Below are positions 16,311-24,356 of a stretch of 64,000 nt of DNA, one piece after another. Position 1 is the first letter of the stretch. The number at the start of each line of letters is the position of its first letter. Location of the stretch: the NCBI GenBank assembly GCA_902624315.1, contig CACNXC010000002.1:124001-188000 (forward strand). Direction: 5' to 3'. The stretch is from an uncultured Pelagibacteraceae bacterium. Lineage in GTDB: Bacteria; Pseudomonadota; Alphaproteobacteria; Pelagibacterales; Pelagibacteraceae. Both the position numbers and the translations under genes were made by a program. Under the pieces are notes generated by a model. The model saw nothing but the letters and a program-made list of their open reading frames with translations, did not search any database and had not been told where the DNA came from.

Positions 16311-16347
16311 TTAGATTTGGCGACTATGATGTATAGTCGCCAATCTA
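16311..16347 (+). terminator. Intercistronic hairpin between binding-protein and permease genes
   Basis: TTGGCGACTA pairs perfectly with TAGTCGCCAA around 7 nt, and a further four to five pairs extend the stem with one bulged T. No U-tract follows. It could protect the 3' end of the binding-protein message from decay or attenuate transcription. It ends 1 nt before the permease ATG, so folding would also hide the start. Confidence 0.65.
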
Positions 16348-16348
16348 T

Positions 16349-17041
16349 ATGGAACTTCTAGCATTTGGAGACAGTGGATGGGGTGACGAGTTATTTCGTG
16401 CCACTTTAATGACTATAGCTGTTTCAATTACAGCAATGATTATAGGTTTTCTTTTTGCGTTAATCTTTACTCCATTAAAATTATCTAAAAATAAGTTTTT
16501 AAATTTCATAGCTAATTCTTACACAACTATAATAAGAGGAGTCCCAGAATTATTAGTAATTTATCTTTTCTTTTTTGGTGGAACTGGTGCAGTTATGTTT
16601 GTTGCATCAATATTTGGTTATAATGAGTATATTGAAATAAATGCATTTATCACAGGTGCATTTGCAATTGGAATAATTTCTGGCGCTTATTCAACTGAAG
16701 TTTTTAGGGGAGCAATTCAATCAATTGATAAAGGTCAGTTCGAAGCTGCCAATGTATTAGGTTTAAATAAATTTGGAAAATTTTTTAAAATTATTTTACC
16801 TCAAACACTAAGATTAGCTATTCCAAATCTAAGTAATGTTTGGCAGATAACTCTAAAAGACACTTCTCTAATTTCAGTTACAGGTTTAGTTGAAATCATG
16901 AGACAATCTTATATTGCTGCTGGATCGACGAGAGATCCATTATTCTTTTATTCATTTGCTGCAGTTTTGTATTTACTACTTACTTTTGTGAGTATGAAAT
17001 TAATTAACAGATTAGAAGTTAAATATAGTAGGGGGTACTAA
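16349..17041 (+). CDS. Amino acid ABC transporter permease (first subunit)
   Basis: A 230-residue HisMQ-type permease with about five membrane segments. The N-terminus SGWGDELFRATLMTIAVS, RGVPELLVIYLFFFGG in the middle and the EAA loop FEAANVLGLNKFGKFFKIILPQ near 133-154 are typical of opine and polar amino acid permeases. It forms a heterodimer with the next gene's product in the inner membrane. The two genes abut (stop and start share a base at 17041). The upstream 44-nt gap is filled by a strong hairpin. Confidence 0.88.
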   Translation: MELLAFGDSGWGDELFRATLMTIAVSITAMIIGFLFALIFTPLKLSKNKFLNFIANSYTTIIRGVPELLVIYLFFFGGTGAVMFVASIFGYNEYIEINAFITGAFAIGIISGAYSTEVFRGAIQSIDKGQFEAANVLGLNKFGKFFKIILPQTLRLAIPNLSNVWQITLKDTSLISVTGLVEIMRQSYIAAGSTRDPLFFYSFAAVLYLLLTFVSMKLINRLEVKYSRGY

Positions 17042-17715
17042 TGGATCTTGAATTAATGATTAATAGTCTGCCAAAGTTACTAAATGCTGCTGTAATAACT
17101 TTAAAACTTCTTTCAGTTTCTTTAATAATTGGATTATTCATTGGATTATTTTTTGCAATTCTAAGATTAAATAAAAATATATTTATCAATAGATTTGCTT
17201 ATGGATATTCTTATGTTTTTAGAGGTACACCACTTTTGGTACAGATATTCATTATTTATTTTGGATTAGGTCAGATTGAATATTTAAGATCGACAGTTTT
17301 ATGGGTAATTTTAAAAGAACCATATTGGTGTGCAATAATTGCTTTTGCTCTAAATACGGGTGCTTACACTTCAGAGATATTGAGATCAGCGTTTCAAACC
17401 ATTAAACTTGGTATAATAGAGGCCGGTAAAAGTTTGGGAATCTCAAATAAAGTAATCTTTTATAAAATTCAAATTCCCATCGCTATTAGACAATCTTTAC
17501 CAGCTTATGGAAATGAAATTATACTAATGATGAAAGGAACTTCTTTAGCAAGTACAGTCACCATAATGGACCTTACAGGTGTTGCAAAATATATAATTTC
17601 AACAACTTTTAAACCAATCGAGGTATTTATTGTTGCTGGTGGTATTTATCTATTTATGACATTTATAATTCATAATGTTATTAAGTTTTTAGAAAAGAAA
17701 TACAGCTTTAATTAA
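17041..17715 (+). CDS. Amino acid ABC transporter permease (second subunit)
   Basis: A 224-residue partner permease: FRGTPLLVQIFIIYFGLGQIEY at about 60, the EAA loop IEAGKSLGISNKVIFYKIQIP near 135-155, and membrane segments throughout. It resembles the OccM/NocM and HisM side of the heterodimer. The expected ATP-binding gene does not follow: the next gene is on the opposite strand and overlaps this stop by 4 nt. The transporter must therefore borrow an ATPase encoded elsewhere in the genome, or the operon has lost it. Confidence 0.88.
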   Translation: MDLELMINSLPKLLNAAVITLKLLSVSLIIGLFIGLFFAILRLNKNIFINRFAYGYSYVFRGTPLLVQIFIIYFGLGQIEYLRSTVLWVILKEPYWCAIIAFALNTGAYTSEILRSAFQTIKLGIIEAGKSLGISNKVIFYKIQIPIAIRQSLPAYGNEIILMMKGTSLASTVTIMDLTGVAKYIISTTFKPIEVFIVAGGIYLFMTFIIHNVIKFLEKKYSFN

Positions 17716-18863
17716 AGCACAACTAAATCAATTTTTTGTTTACCAAGTCTCTCGTTACCTTGTTCAGTAACTAAATAAGTTTCACCTAAGTTCATTGCTA
17801 ATTGATTTTCTGAGTCCATTAATATCATATGCATAAAAAAAACATTTCCAGGCTCAATTACATATGGATTTCCGGTATATAACATTGGCCAATCCATCCA
17901 ATTTGGAGCAAATGTAGTGCCTAAAGAATATCCACATGCATTCATTCTTGCTTTATTAAAACCAAGATCATCAAAAGTTTTTGCGTGAATATCAAAAACC
18001 TCTCCAATTTTATTTCCAGGTTTTAATTTATTTTCACAATTCTTTAACGCTTCAACACACGCTTCATGCATTTTATGATGTTTAGGATCTGCTTTACCTA
18101 TAGGAATTGTTCTAAACATTGCTGAATGGTAATGTCTATAAGTACCTGCCCATTCTATAGTTAATTGATCTTGATCATTTAAAGTTTGTTTTTCTGATTG
18201 ATAACGGCAAAGAAGAGCATTTTTTCCTGAACCAATAATAAATTCATTTGCGGGATAATCTCCGCCTCCTTCAAATATAACTTTATTCATTTCAGCTAAA
18301 ATCTTAGACTCATTCACACCCGCTTTGGCATATTTCCAAACTTCACCCAAAGCTTGATCAGCTAGTTCTGCAGCTTTTTTTACATAAACAATTTCCTCTT
18401 TGGATTTAATTACTCTTAACTTTGTTATTAAGTCCGATTTATCTTCAACAGAACAATAATTTTCTAAAGACTTATTAAGCTTCAATGTATTTTTTCCGGT
18501 CAATCCATAAGCATCATATTCAACTCCTAATTTTTTTCCTTTGAGATTTAGCTCATCCAAAATAACTTTAAGATCATCGGTTGGGTTTGATCCATCTTTA
18601 TCAACCCAAATTCTTATATTTTCAATATTGGATGTATTTTGTGCCTGTCTTAAATCTGGAGCTCTAGTCAGTAATATTGTGTTTCCTTTTTTATCTAAAA
18701 TTAATGTTTGAAAGAAAACATATCCAAATGTGTCATAACCAGTTAACCAATACATAGATTCTTGTCTAAACATTAATAAAGCATCTATGTCTTGATCTTT
18801 CATGGAATCTAAAACTTTGGATTTTCTAACTTTAAATTCTTCTTTTGAAAAATGAAGTCCCAT
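17712..18863 (-). CDS. M24-family creatinase/ectoine hydrolase-like protein
   Basis: A 383-residue 'pita-bread' protein with an N-terminal creatinase_N domain (about 1-150, MYWLTGYDTFGY) and a C-terminal M24 domain. The metal ligands of true Xaa-Pro or methionine aminopeptidases are missing: the DAG...D pair is replaced in TIEWAGTYRHYHSAMFRT, and the histidine region reads GYSLGTTFAPNW. That GYS(I/L)G...P.W pattern occurs in creatinase and ectoine hydrolase (DoeA/EutD), which do not need the dimetal centre. It probably hydrolyses a C-N bond of a small compound rather than peptides. It is convergent with the opine-type transporter genes and lies 7 nt downstream of the DUF6165 gene. Confidence 0.7.
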   Translation of the reverse strand: MGLHFSKEEFKVRKSKVLDSMKDQDIDALLMFRQESMYWLTGYDTFGYVFFQTLILDKKGNTILLTRAPDLRQAQNTSNIENIRIWVDKDGSNPTDDLKVILDELNLKGKKLGVEYDAYGLTGKNTLKLNKSLENYCSVEDKSDLITKLRVIKSKEEIVYVKKAAELADQALGEVWKYAKAGVNESKILAEMNKVIFEGGGDYPANEFIIGSGKNALLCRYQSEKQTLNDQDQLTIEWAGTYRHYHSAMFRTIPIGKADPKHHKMHEACVEALKNCENKLKPGNKIGEVFDIHAKTFDDLGFNKARMNACGYSLGTTFAPNWMDWPMLYTGNPYVIEPGNVFFMHMILMDSENQLAMNLGETYLVTEQGNERLGKQKIDLVVL

Positions 18864-18870
18864 TAATGAT

Positions 18871-19260
18871 TTAATAACTAGTGTATTCTTTTATTTCTTT
18901 GATAGTTGATCCAGTGTGATTGTTAATCTCTAATTTAATTTTTGCCCGATCATCATTTAGAAAATGAACATCTCTTGAAAGCTTAATAAATTTTTCTCCA
19001 AAATTCTTATCTTTCTCACATTGTCTTTTATCATCCTCGATAACCCAAAGTTTTGAGTTAATTACTTTAAGAGTTTGGTAAAGTTTATTCAGCTTTTCAT
19101 CAGATTTGATATTTTCATCTAACTGATTTTTAAGAATAGAGTGTTCATTATTAATGAATTTTAATTTTTCAGCATCTTTTATCTTTTCTTTTTTAATCTC
19201 TAAAATTGAAATTTTATCTAAAAGTTCTCCAACTGAAACTTCTACTATAATTTTATTCAT
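18871..19260 (-). CDS. DUF6165-family protein
   Basis: A 129-residue, charged, largely helical protein opening with KIIVEVSVGELLDKISILEIKKEKI, the signature stretch of the DUF6165 family. No membrane segment or signal peptide is present. Members are typically found beside glycosyltransferases of LPS or other surface glycans, and here the divergent neighbour is a GT9 heptosyltransferase-like gene with only 32 bp between the two starts. The biochemical role is unknown. Confidence 0.75.
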   Translation of the reverse strand: MNKIIVEVSVGELLDKISILEIKKEKIKDAEKLKFINNEHSILKNQLDENIKSDEKLNKLYQTLKVINSKLWVIEDDKRQCEKDKNFGEKFIKLSRDVHFLNDDRAKIKLEINNHTGSTIKEIKEYTSY

Positions 19261-19292
19261 AAAATTTAATACTATGTTATCTTGTTATAAAT

Positions 19293-20234
19293 ATGTCTAA
19301 TATACTAATTATCAAACATGGATCTTTAGGAGATATATCTCAAGCTAGTGGTGCTATTCAAGACATATCTGAAAATCATAAAAATGATCAAATCCATCTT
19401 CTTACTACAAAACCATTTATTAATTTATTCAAAAAAAATCCATTTATTCATAATGTTATTTTAGACAAAAGACTACCTAGGTTTAATTTAATATATTTAT
19501 ATTTTTTAATGCGTGAAATAAAAAAACATAACTTTTCTAAAGTTTTTGACTTGCAAAATTCATCTAGAACTAATTTTTATAAGAATATTCTTTTTCCAAA
19601 AGCAGGTAAGGAAATATGGTCGAGCTCAAAAACGACTTTACCAGCAGGAAAAAATAAAAGTGAATTTGACAAAAATTCTGTTCTCGAAAGATTTGAGTAT
19701 CAATTGAAAGACTCAGGATTAAGTACATTGAATACACTAAGGCCAGATTTTAATTGGGCTGCTACAGACATAAGTGAAATTAAAAACTTTTATAAAATAA
19801 CAAAATATATTTTATTATTTCCTTTCTGTTCGCCTCATTTAACGATTAAAAAATGGCCTTATTACAACAAGCTTATTGATTTAATATCGAACAAGTATGG
19901 TGAAGAATATAAAGTTATTACAGCTCCTGGACCAACTGAAATCAGTGAAGCAAAAAATATTAATGCATTAGCTTTACTGGATAATGGAAGAGCGCTAGAT
20001 ATTTCTCAACTTACTGCCTTGATAAAAGATAGTTCATTTGTTGTTGCAAATGATACTGGTCCTGCGCACATAGCTGCTCATGTAGGAGCCAAAGGTCTTA
20101 CATTATTCGGCAAACATACAACAGCGTACAAAGTAAGTATTGAAAGAGAAAATTTTAAACCAATTGAAGTTACTGATCTAAAAAACTTAAGTGCTGAAAG
20201 AGTTTTTGAAAGATTATCTAATTCTTTAACCTAG
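19293..20234 (+). CDS. Glycosyltransferase family 9 (heptosyltransferase-like)
   Basis: A 313-residue GT-B protein. The N-terminus ILIIKHGSLGDISQASGAIQDI contains the GSLGD motif of ADP-heptose:LPS heptosyltransferases, and the C-terminal donor-binding region VVANDTGPAHIAAHVGAKGLTLFG carries the invariant D(T/S)GP.H. It would add heptose or a similar sugar to a lipid A core or surface glycan on the inner face of the membrane. Its 3' end overlaps the convergent AbrB-family gene by 17 nt. The link with DUF6165 next door is a recurrent neighbourhood. Confidence 0.85.
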   Translation: MSNILIIKHGSLGDISQASGAIQDISENHKNDQIHLLTTKPFINLFKKNPFIHNVILDKRLPRFNLIYLYFLMREIKKHNFSKVFDLQNSSRTNFYKNILFPKAGKEIWSSSKTTLPAGKNKSEFDKNSVLERFEYQLKDSGLSTLNTLRPDFNWAATDISEIKNFYKITKYILLFPFCSPHLTIKKWPYYNKLIDLISNKYGEEYKVITAPGPTEISEAKNINALALLDNGRALDISQLTALIKDSSFVVANDTGPAHIAAHVGAKGLTLFGKHTTAYKVSIERENFKPIEVTDLKNLSAERVFERLSNSLT

Positions 20235-21297
20235 TTTTTTCAATTATTCTTAAGATCACTGGCACGACAAAGAGTATAAATAACAATCTTATAATATGAT
20301 GAAAAGCAACAAAATCTGGCTCAAGGTCAAAAGCAATCGCTATTACTGCCACTTCATAAATGCCTCCAGGGCAAAAGGATAAGATCAGTGATAAAATGTT
20401 ATTATCTACAAAAAATGTAGCAACGTATGCTGCAATCAGACCTAATAAAACTAAAAGTATGGTTGCAACTAATCCATGAAAAGAGTTGGTTGCAACTTCT
20501 TTAAATGTTTTATTTGCAAACCTACATCCAACAGAAGCTCCCAAAATTAATAAACAAAAATTTATTGATGCATCAGGTAATTTGTATGACGCTATGTCAG
20601 ATATTTGTAAAACTCCACTTGCAACTAGTGTTCCAGATAATAGTGCAGCTGGAACTTTAAATTTATCAAAAAAAAATATGAACACTAATGAAACAATAAT
20701 TAATAAAATTAATTCCCAATGGTTTTGAGACATGTAATCAAATTTTTCTAATTCTAAAGCTTCATCTGGGTAAAGATTAACTATGATAAAAGGGAATAAA
20801 GTTATTATAATTATTAATCGAATTAAATGAGCTGTAGCTACTTGAGATAAATCTGATTTTTCATACTCTGCTAAAATCATTAATGGTCCTAAAGCACCTG
20901 GGGCAGCAGAAAATATTGATGTTTTTTCTTTGTAATCAGAAAATTTTTGTAAATATTTAGAAACAATTAGAATGCTAATAATAATATAAAAAAACATTAT
21001 AATTGTGGTCCAAATCCAATTAACCATCTGATTAAGTAAATTTTGATCAATATAGTTTCCAATATGTAATCCTAAAATAATTAAGATTGAGCTAAGGGCT
21101 AATCTTGGCATTATTACTTGAAAACCTTTTAGGGCAAACAAAGAGGTTGTTATCATCGGACCAATCATCCACGCAAGTGGGACCTTAAAAAAGTCAGCGA
21201 CAATCGCACTAGGAATAGAGATTACAATAACTAATAAAAATTTTTTTGATAATAATTGCCCAAAACTTTCTCGGTTAAAGGGAATCACGTTCTGCAT
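20218..21297 (-). CDS. AbrB-family integral membrane protein
   Basis: A 359-residue protein with about ten membrane segments in two repeated halves, each with a glycine- and proline-rich stretch (AAPGALGPLMILAEYE near 130 and SFCPGGIYEVAVIAIAF near 315). This matches the AbrB membrane family (PF05145, sometimes misnamed ammonia monooxygenase or regulator). It is unrelated to the AbrB DNA-binding protein. Such proteins often neighbour TTT/TRAP transport genes, and here the gene is divergent from tctCBA. Its transport or regulatory role is not established. Confidence 0.82.
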   Translation of the reverse strand: MQNVIPFNRESFGQLLSKKFLLVIVISIPSAIVADFFKVPLAWMIGPMITTSLFALKGFQVIMPRLALSSILIILGLHIGNYIDQNLLNQMVNWIWTTIIMFFYIIISILIVSKYLQKFSDYKEKTSIFSAAPGALGPLMILAEYEKSDLSQVATAHLIRLIIIITLFPFIIVNLYPDEALELEKFDYMSQNHWELILLIIVSLVFIFFFDKFKVPAALLSGTLVASGVLQISDIASYKLPDASINFCLLILGASVGCRFANKTFKEVATNSFHGLVATILLVLLGLIAAYVATFFVDNNILSLILSFCPGGIYEVAVIAIAFDLEPDFVAFHHIIRLLFILFVVPVILRIIEKTRLKN

Positions 21298-21315
21298 GTG
21301 CTCTATCTTTGGTTG

Positions 21316-21344
21316 TTGACTAGATTACTAAAAGTATGTTTAAT
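21316..21344 (+). promoter_or_regulatory. Predicted tctC promoter
   Basis: TTGACT (21316-21321), a 17-nt spacer and TTTAAT (21339-21344) form a good housekeeping-type promoter 34 nt upstream of the ATG; GAGAGGA provides the ribosome binding site. The dctP promoter has exactly the same two hexamers and spacing. Confidence 0.7.
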
Positions 21345-21377
21345 CTATGTAATTAACTATAACAACGAGAGGAAATA

Positions 21378-22358
21378 ATGAAACTAATTAAATCTTTTTT
21401 TTCAGTTTTATTCTCTGCCGCTCTTTTATTATCAACAACTACAGTCAACTCAATTGCAATTGATAAACTACATTTTGTAATTGGTGGTGGTGCTGGTGGT
21501 GGTTGGGATGGAACTGCTAGAGGTACTGGAGAAGCTTTGACAAAAGCTGGATTTTTAAAAAGCGCATCATTTGAAAATATGTCAGGTGGTGGTGGTGGAA
21601 AAGCTCTTGCTTACATGATTAATACTAAGCCAGAAAATACAATCTTAGTTCAATCAACACCACTAGTTTTGAGATCAATTACAAGACACAAAGGTTATGT
21701 CAGTGGAAGTGGAACTTTGTCTTATAAAGATGTTGTGCCAATTGCTGGAGTAATTGGTGATTATGGTGCAATTGCAGTTGCAAAAGACTCACCTTATAAA
21801 AACTTTAAAGATGTTGTTGATGCATACAAAGCAAACCCTAGTTCAATTAAAATGGCTGGTGGTTCAGTTAGAGGAAGTATGGACCATTTAATTGGTGCTT
21901 TAGCATTTCAAGCTGCTGGTGCAGATCCAAATGCTGTAGCTTATATTCCTTATGATGCAGGAGGAAAAGCATTAGCTGGACTTTTATCTGGAGAAACTCA
22001 AATTATATCTACAGGTTTAGGTGAATTAATGGGAGCAAGAGACCAAGTAAGAATCATTGGTATAACTGCGCCTGATAGAGTTGGTGATGCACCTGATGCA
22101 CCTACACTTAAAGAGCAAGGATATGATGTACAATTCGTAAACTGGAGAGGATTTTTTGGTCCTCCAGGTATGAGTAGCAAAGATAAAAAAGCTATTGCTA
22201 AAATGTTAGGCGATGTACAAAAAACTCCTGAATGGGAAGCGGTAAGAGCAAGAAATGCTTGGGTAAATATTTATAACCCAGACAAAAAGTTTGTTAAGTT
22301 TTTAAAAACTCAAACAAAAGAAATGACAGCTCTTATGAAGAAATTAGGAGTAATTTAA
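21378..22358 (+). CDS. tctC: TTT-family tricarboxylate transporter substrate-binding protein
   Basis: A 326-residue periplasmic protein with a signal peptide (about 1-27). The start of the mature chain, KLHFVIGGGAGGGWDGTAR, and the dicarboxylate-contacting loops (SGGGGGKALAYMI and AYIPYDAGGKALAGLLSGE near 190) fit the TctC/Bug family. It delivers an organic acid to the TctB-TctA membrane unit. It has its own promoter and is followed by a terminator-like hairpin, so it should be made in excess over TctB and TctA. Citrate is only one possible ligand; Bug proteins bind many carboxylates. Confidence 0.85.
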   Translation: MKLIKSFFSVLFSAALLLSTTTVNSIAIDKLHFVIGGGAGGGWDGTARGTGEALTKAGFLKSASFENMSGGGGGKALAYMINTKPENTILVQSTPLVLRSITRHKGYVSGSGTLSYKDVVPIAGVIGDYGAIAVAKDSPYKNFKDVVDAYKANPSSIKMAGGSVRGSMDHLIGALAFQAAGADPNAVAYIPYDAGGKALAGLLSGETQIISTGLGELMGARDQVRIIGITAPDRVGDAPDAPTLKEQGYDVQFVNWRGFFGPPGMSSKDKKAIAKMLGDVQKTPEWEAVRARNAWVNIYNPDKKFVKFLKTQTKEMTALMKKLGVI

Positions 22359-22378
22359 TCCTCTGGATTAATTAATTT

Positions 22379-22428
22379 AAAGAGCAGTGAATATAAATAC
22401 GACAAAAATTATATCACTGCTCTTTTTT
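22379..22428 (+). terminator. Terminator-like hairpin overlapping the tctB start codon
   Basis: AAAGAGCAGTGA (22379-22390) pairs perfectly with TCACTGCTCTTT (22414-22425) and runs into a U-tract to 22428. The left arm contains both the likely ribosome binding site (AAAGAG) and the GTG start codon (22387) of tctB. The hairpin could therefore stop transcription after tctC or hide the tctB start. Confidence 0.75.
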
Positions 22429-22857
22429 ATTTTCTCAGCATTCTATTTATATACAGCTTATCAAATACAAGTTTTTGCGTTCGATGAAAATGCACCATTT
22501 AATGCAAGAACATTTCCAATTTATTTAGGATATGCTGGTTTATTTTTTTCTGGTTTAAAATTAATCTTACCAGATCCAGATACTATAAAAGTTGAACATA
22601 GAACTTTAGAATATAAAAAAACGGCAGTACTAATTGTAATTGCAATTATCTACGGGGCAACAATTTTAAAAGTAGGTTACTTTTTAACTACATCTTTATT
22701 TTTATTTGCTTCTTATTACTTTTTAGGTGAGAGAAGATGGGTTTTAATGTTTTTACTTTCTTTTCCATTTGTTGCTGGATTTATGTATTTGCTTCACGGA
22801 GTTCTTGAAATTTATTTAAGGGATCCCTTTTTAAAATCTATTGGAGTGATGGGATGA
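22387..22857 (+). CDS. tctB: TTT-family transporter small membrane subunit
   Basis: A 156-residue protein with four membrane segments, the first beginning right at the N-terminus (IISLLFFIFSAFYLYTAYQ). This size and layout define TctB. The GTG start is forced: no other start codon upstream is available and starting later would cut the first helix. Both arms of the terminator-like hairpin lie in the first 13 codons. The gene overlaps tctA by 4 nt (ATGA). TctB supports the large TctA channel in the inner membrane; its sequence is poorly conserved, so the call leans on position and topology. Confidence 0.82.
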   Translation: MNINTTKIISLLFFIFSAFYLYTAYQIQVFAFDENAPFNARTFPIYLGYAGLFFSGLKLILPDPDTIKVEHRTLEYKKTAVLIVIAIIYGATILKVGYFLTTSLFLFASYYFLGERRWVLMFLLSFPFVAGFMYLLHGVLEIYLRDPFLKSIGVMG

Positions 22858-24356
22858 CAGAAGGAATATTAATTGGTTTAACTACAGCATTATCACTTCA
22901 AAACATTTTTATGGTGATGATTGGCTGTTTCTTTGGAACAATTATTGGAATGTTACCTGGTTTAGGTCCCATGACAGCGATTGCTTTAATGATACCAATT
23001 ACTTATGGTTTTGATCCTGCAACGGGCCTGATTTTAATGGCTGGAGTTTATTACGGGGCAGTATTTGGTGGTTCTACTTCCTCCATTTTGTTAAATGCAC
23101 CAGGAGTTCCAGGAACTGTCGCAACTTCTTTTGATGGATATCCTATGGCACAACAAGGAAAAGCTGGTAAAGCATTAGCTATCGCCGCCTGGAGTTCATT
23201 TGCAGGTGGAACACTATCAGCAATTTATTTATTGTTTATGGCTCCAAGTTTATCAAAAGTAAGCTTATCTTTCAGATCGCCAGATTATTTCGCATTAATG
23301 ATTTTAGGCTTAACAGCAATAGCAGCTTTTTCATCAAAGGGACAATTCTTAAAAGCGATGATGATGGTTGTGCTTGGTTTGATGCTTGCATCTGTTGGTC
23401 AAGACTCTCTTTCTGATATTACAAGATTTACATTTGATAATATGAATTTAACAGATGGAATAAGCTTCGTTTTGGTGGTTATGTCAACATTTGCTATGAG
23501 TGAAGCCTTAACAATCATATTAAAGCGAAATGATCCAACAGCGGCAGCAAAACAAGTTTCTCTAACGGAACTTGGATCAATAAGAATTAATAAAGAAGAA
23601 AGAGGTAAAATGTATAGAACTATTCCAAGATCTTCAATTATTGGTTTCTTGATTGGAGTATTGCCTGGTGCGGGAGCCACTATTGCATCATTCTTAGCTT
23701 ATGGAATGGAAAGAAATTTAGTTAAGGATGAAGAAAAAGAAAAATTTGGAAAAGGAAGTGTAAATGGATTGTCTGCACCTGAAACAGCTAATAACGCAGC
23801 ATGCTCTGGTTCTTTTGTACCAATGTTAACTTTAGGTATACCTGGAAGTGGAACTACAGCGGTTATGCTTGGAGCACTTTTGGGATTTGGTATTCAGCCA
23901 GGTCCAAGACTTTATATGACCAATCCAGAAATTTTTTGGTCAGTGATAATGTCGATGTATATTGGAATGGTAATATTATTAATATTAAATTTACCATTAA
24001 TTCCCTACATCGCTAGGATTCTAGCGGTTCCAAAAAATTATTTAATTCCGTTGATATTATTTTTTTCAATTACAGGAATTTATGTAATGTCATTTAATAA
24101 TTTTGACATTTATTTAATGATAGGAATAGCTGTTGTTGCAACTTTTTTAAGACTTTATGATTTTCCCATGCCACCGCTAATACTAGCTTTTGTTCTTGGT
24201 GGATTGATGGAGGAGAATTTAAGAAGATCATTACTTTTAAGTAATGGATCTTGGGAGTTTTTATGGGACAGAACTCTTACAGTTTGTATATTGATCACAA
24301 CAATTCTAATTGTTCTTTGGCATATCTACAAAACTTTTACAAAAAATAAATCTTAA
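22854..24356 (+). CDS. tctA: TTT-family transporter large membrane subunit
   Basis: A 500-residue polytopic protein with about eleven to twelve membrane segments. The TctA signatures are clear: GTIIGMLPGLGPMTAIAL near 25-42 and GVYYGAVFGGSTSSILLNAPG near 64-84 in the first half, and IGVLPGAGATIASFLAYG plus a second copy of the GIPGSGTTAVMLGALL type in the second half. It forms the transport path for the carboxylate bound by TctC, driven by an ion gradient. It is translationally coupled to tctB and its stop overlaps that of the convergent GT4 gene by 4 nt. Confidence 0.93.
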   Translation: MTEGILIGLTTALSLQNIFMVMIGCFFGTIIGMLPGLGPMTAIALMIPITYGFDPATGLILMAGVYYGAVFGGSTSSILLNAPGVPGTVATSFDGYPMAQQGKAGKALAIAAWSSFAGGTLSAIYLLFMAPSLSKVSLSFRSPDYFALMILGLTAIAAFSSKGQFLKAMMMVVLGLMLASVGQDSLSDITRFTFDNMNLTDGISFVLVVMSTFAMSEALTIILKRNDPTAAAKQVSLTELGSIRINKEERGKMYRTIPRSSIIGFLIGVLPGAGATIASFLAYGMERNLVKDEEKEKFGKGSVNGLSAPETANNAACSGSFVPMLTLGIPGSGTTAVMLGALLGFGIQPGPRLYMTNPEIFWSVIMSMYIGMVILLILNLPLIPYIARILAVPKNYLIPLILFFSITGIYVMSFNNFDIYLMIGIAVVATFLRLYDFPMPPLILAFVLGGLMEENLRRSLLLSNGSWEFLWDRTLTVCILITTILIVLWHIYKTFTKNKS

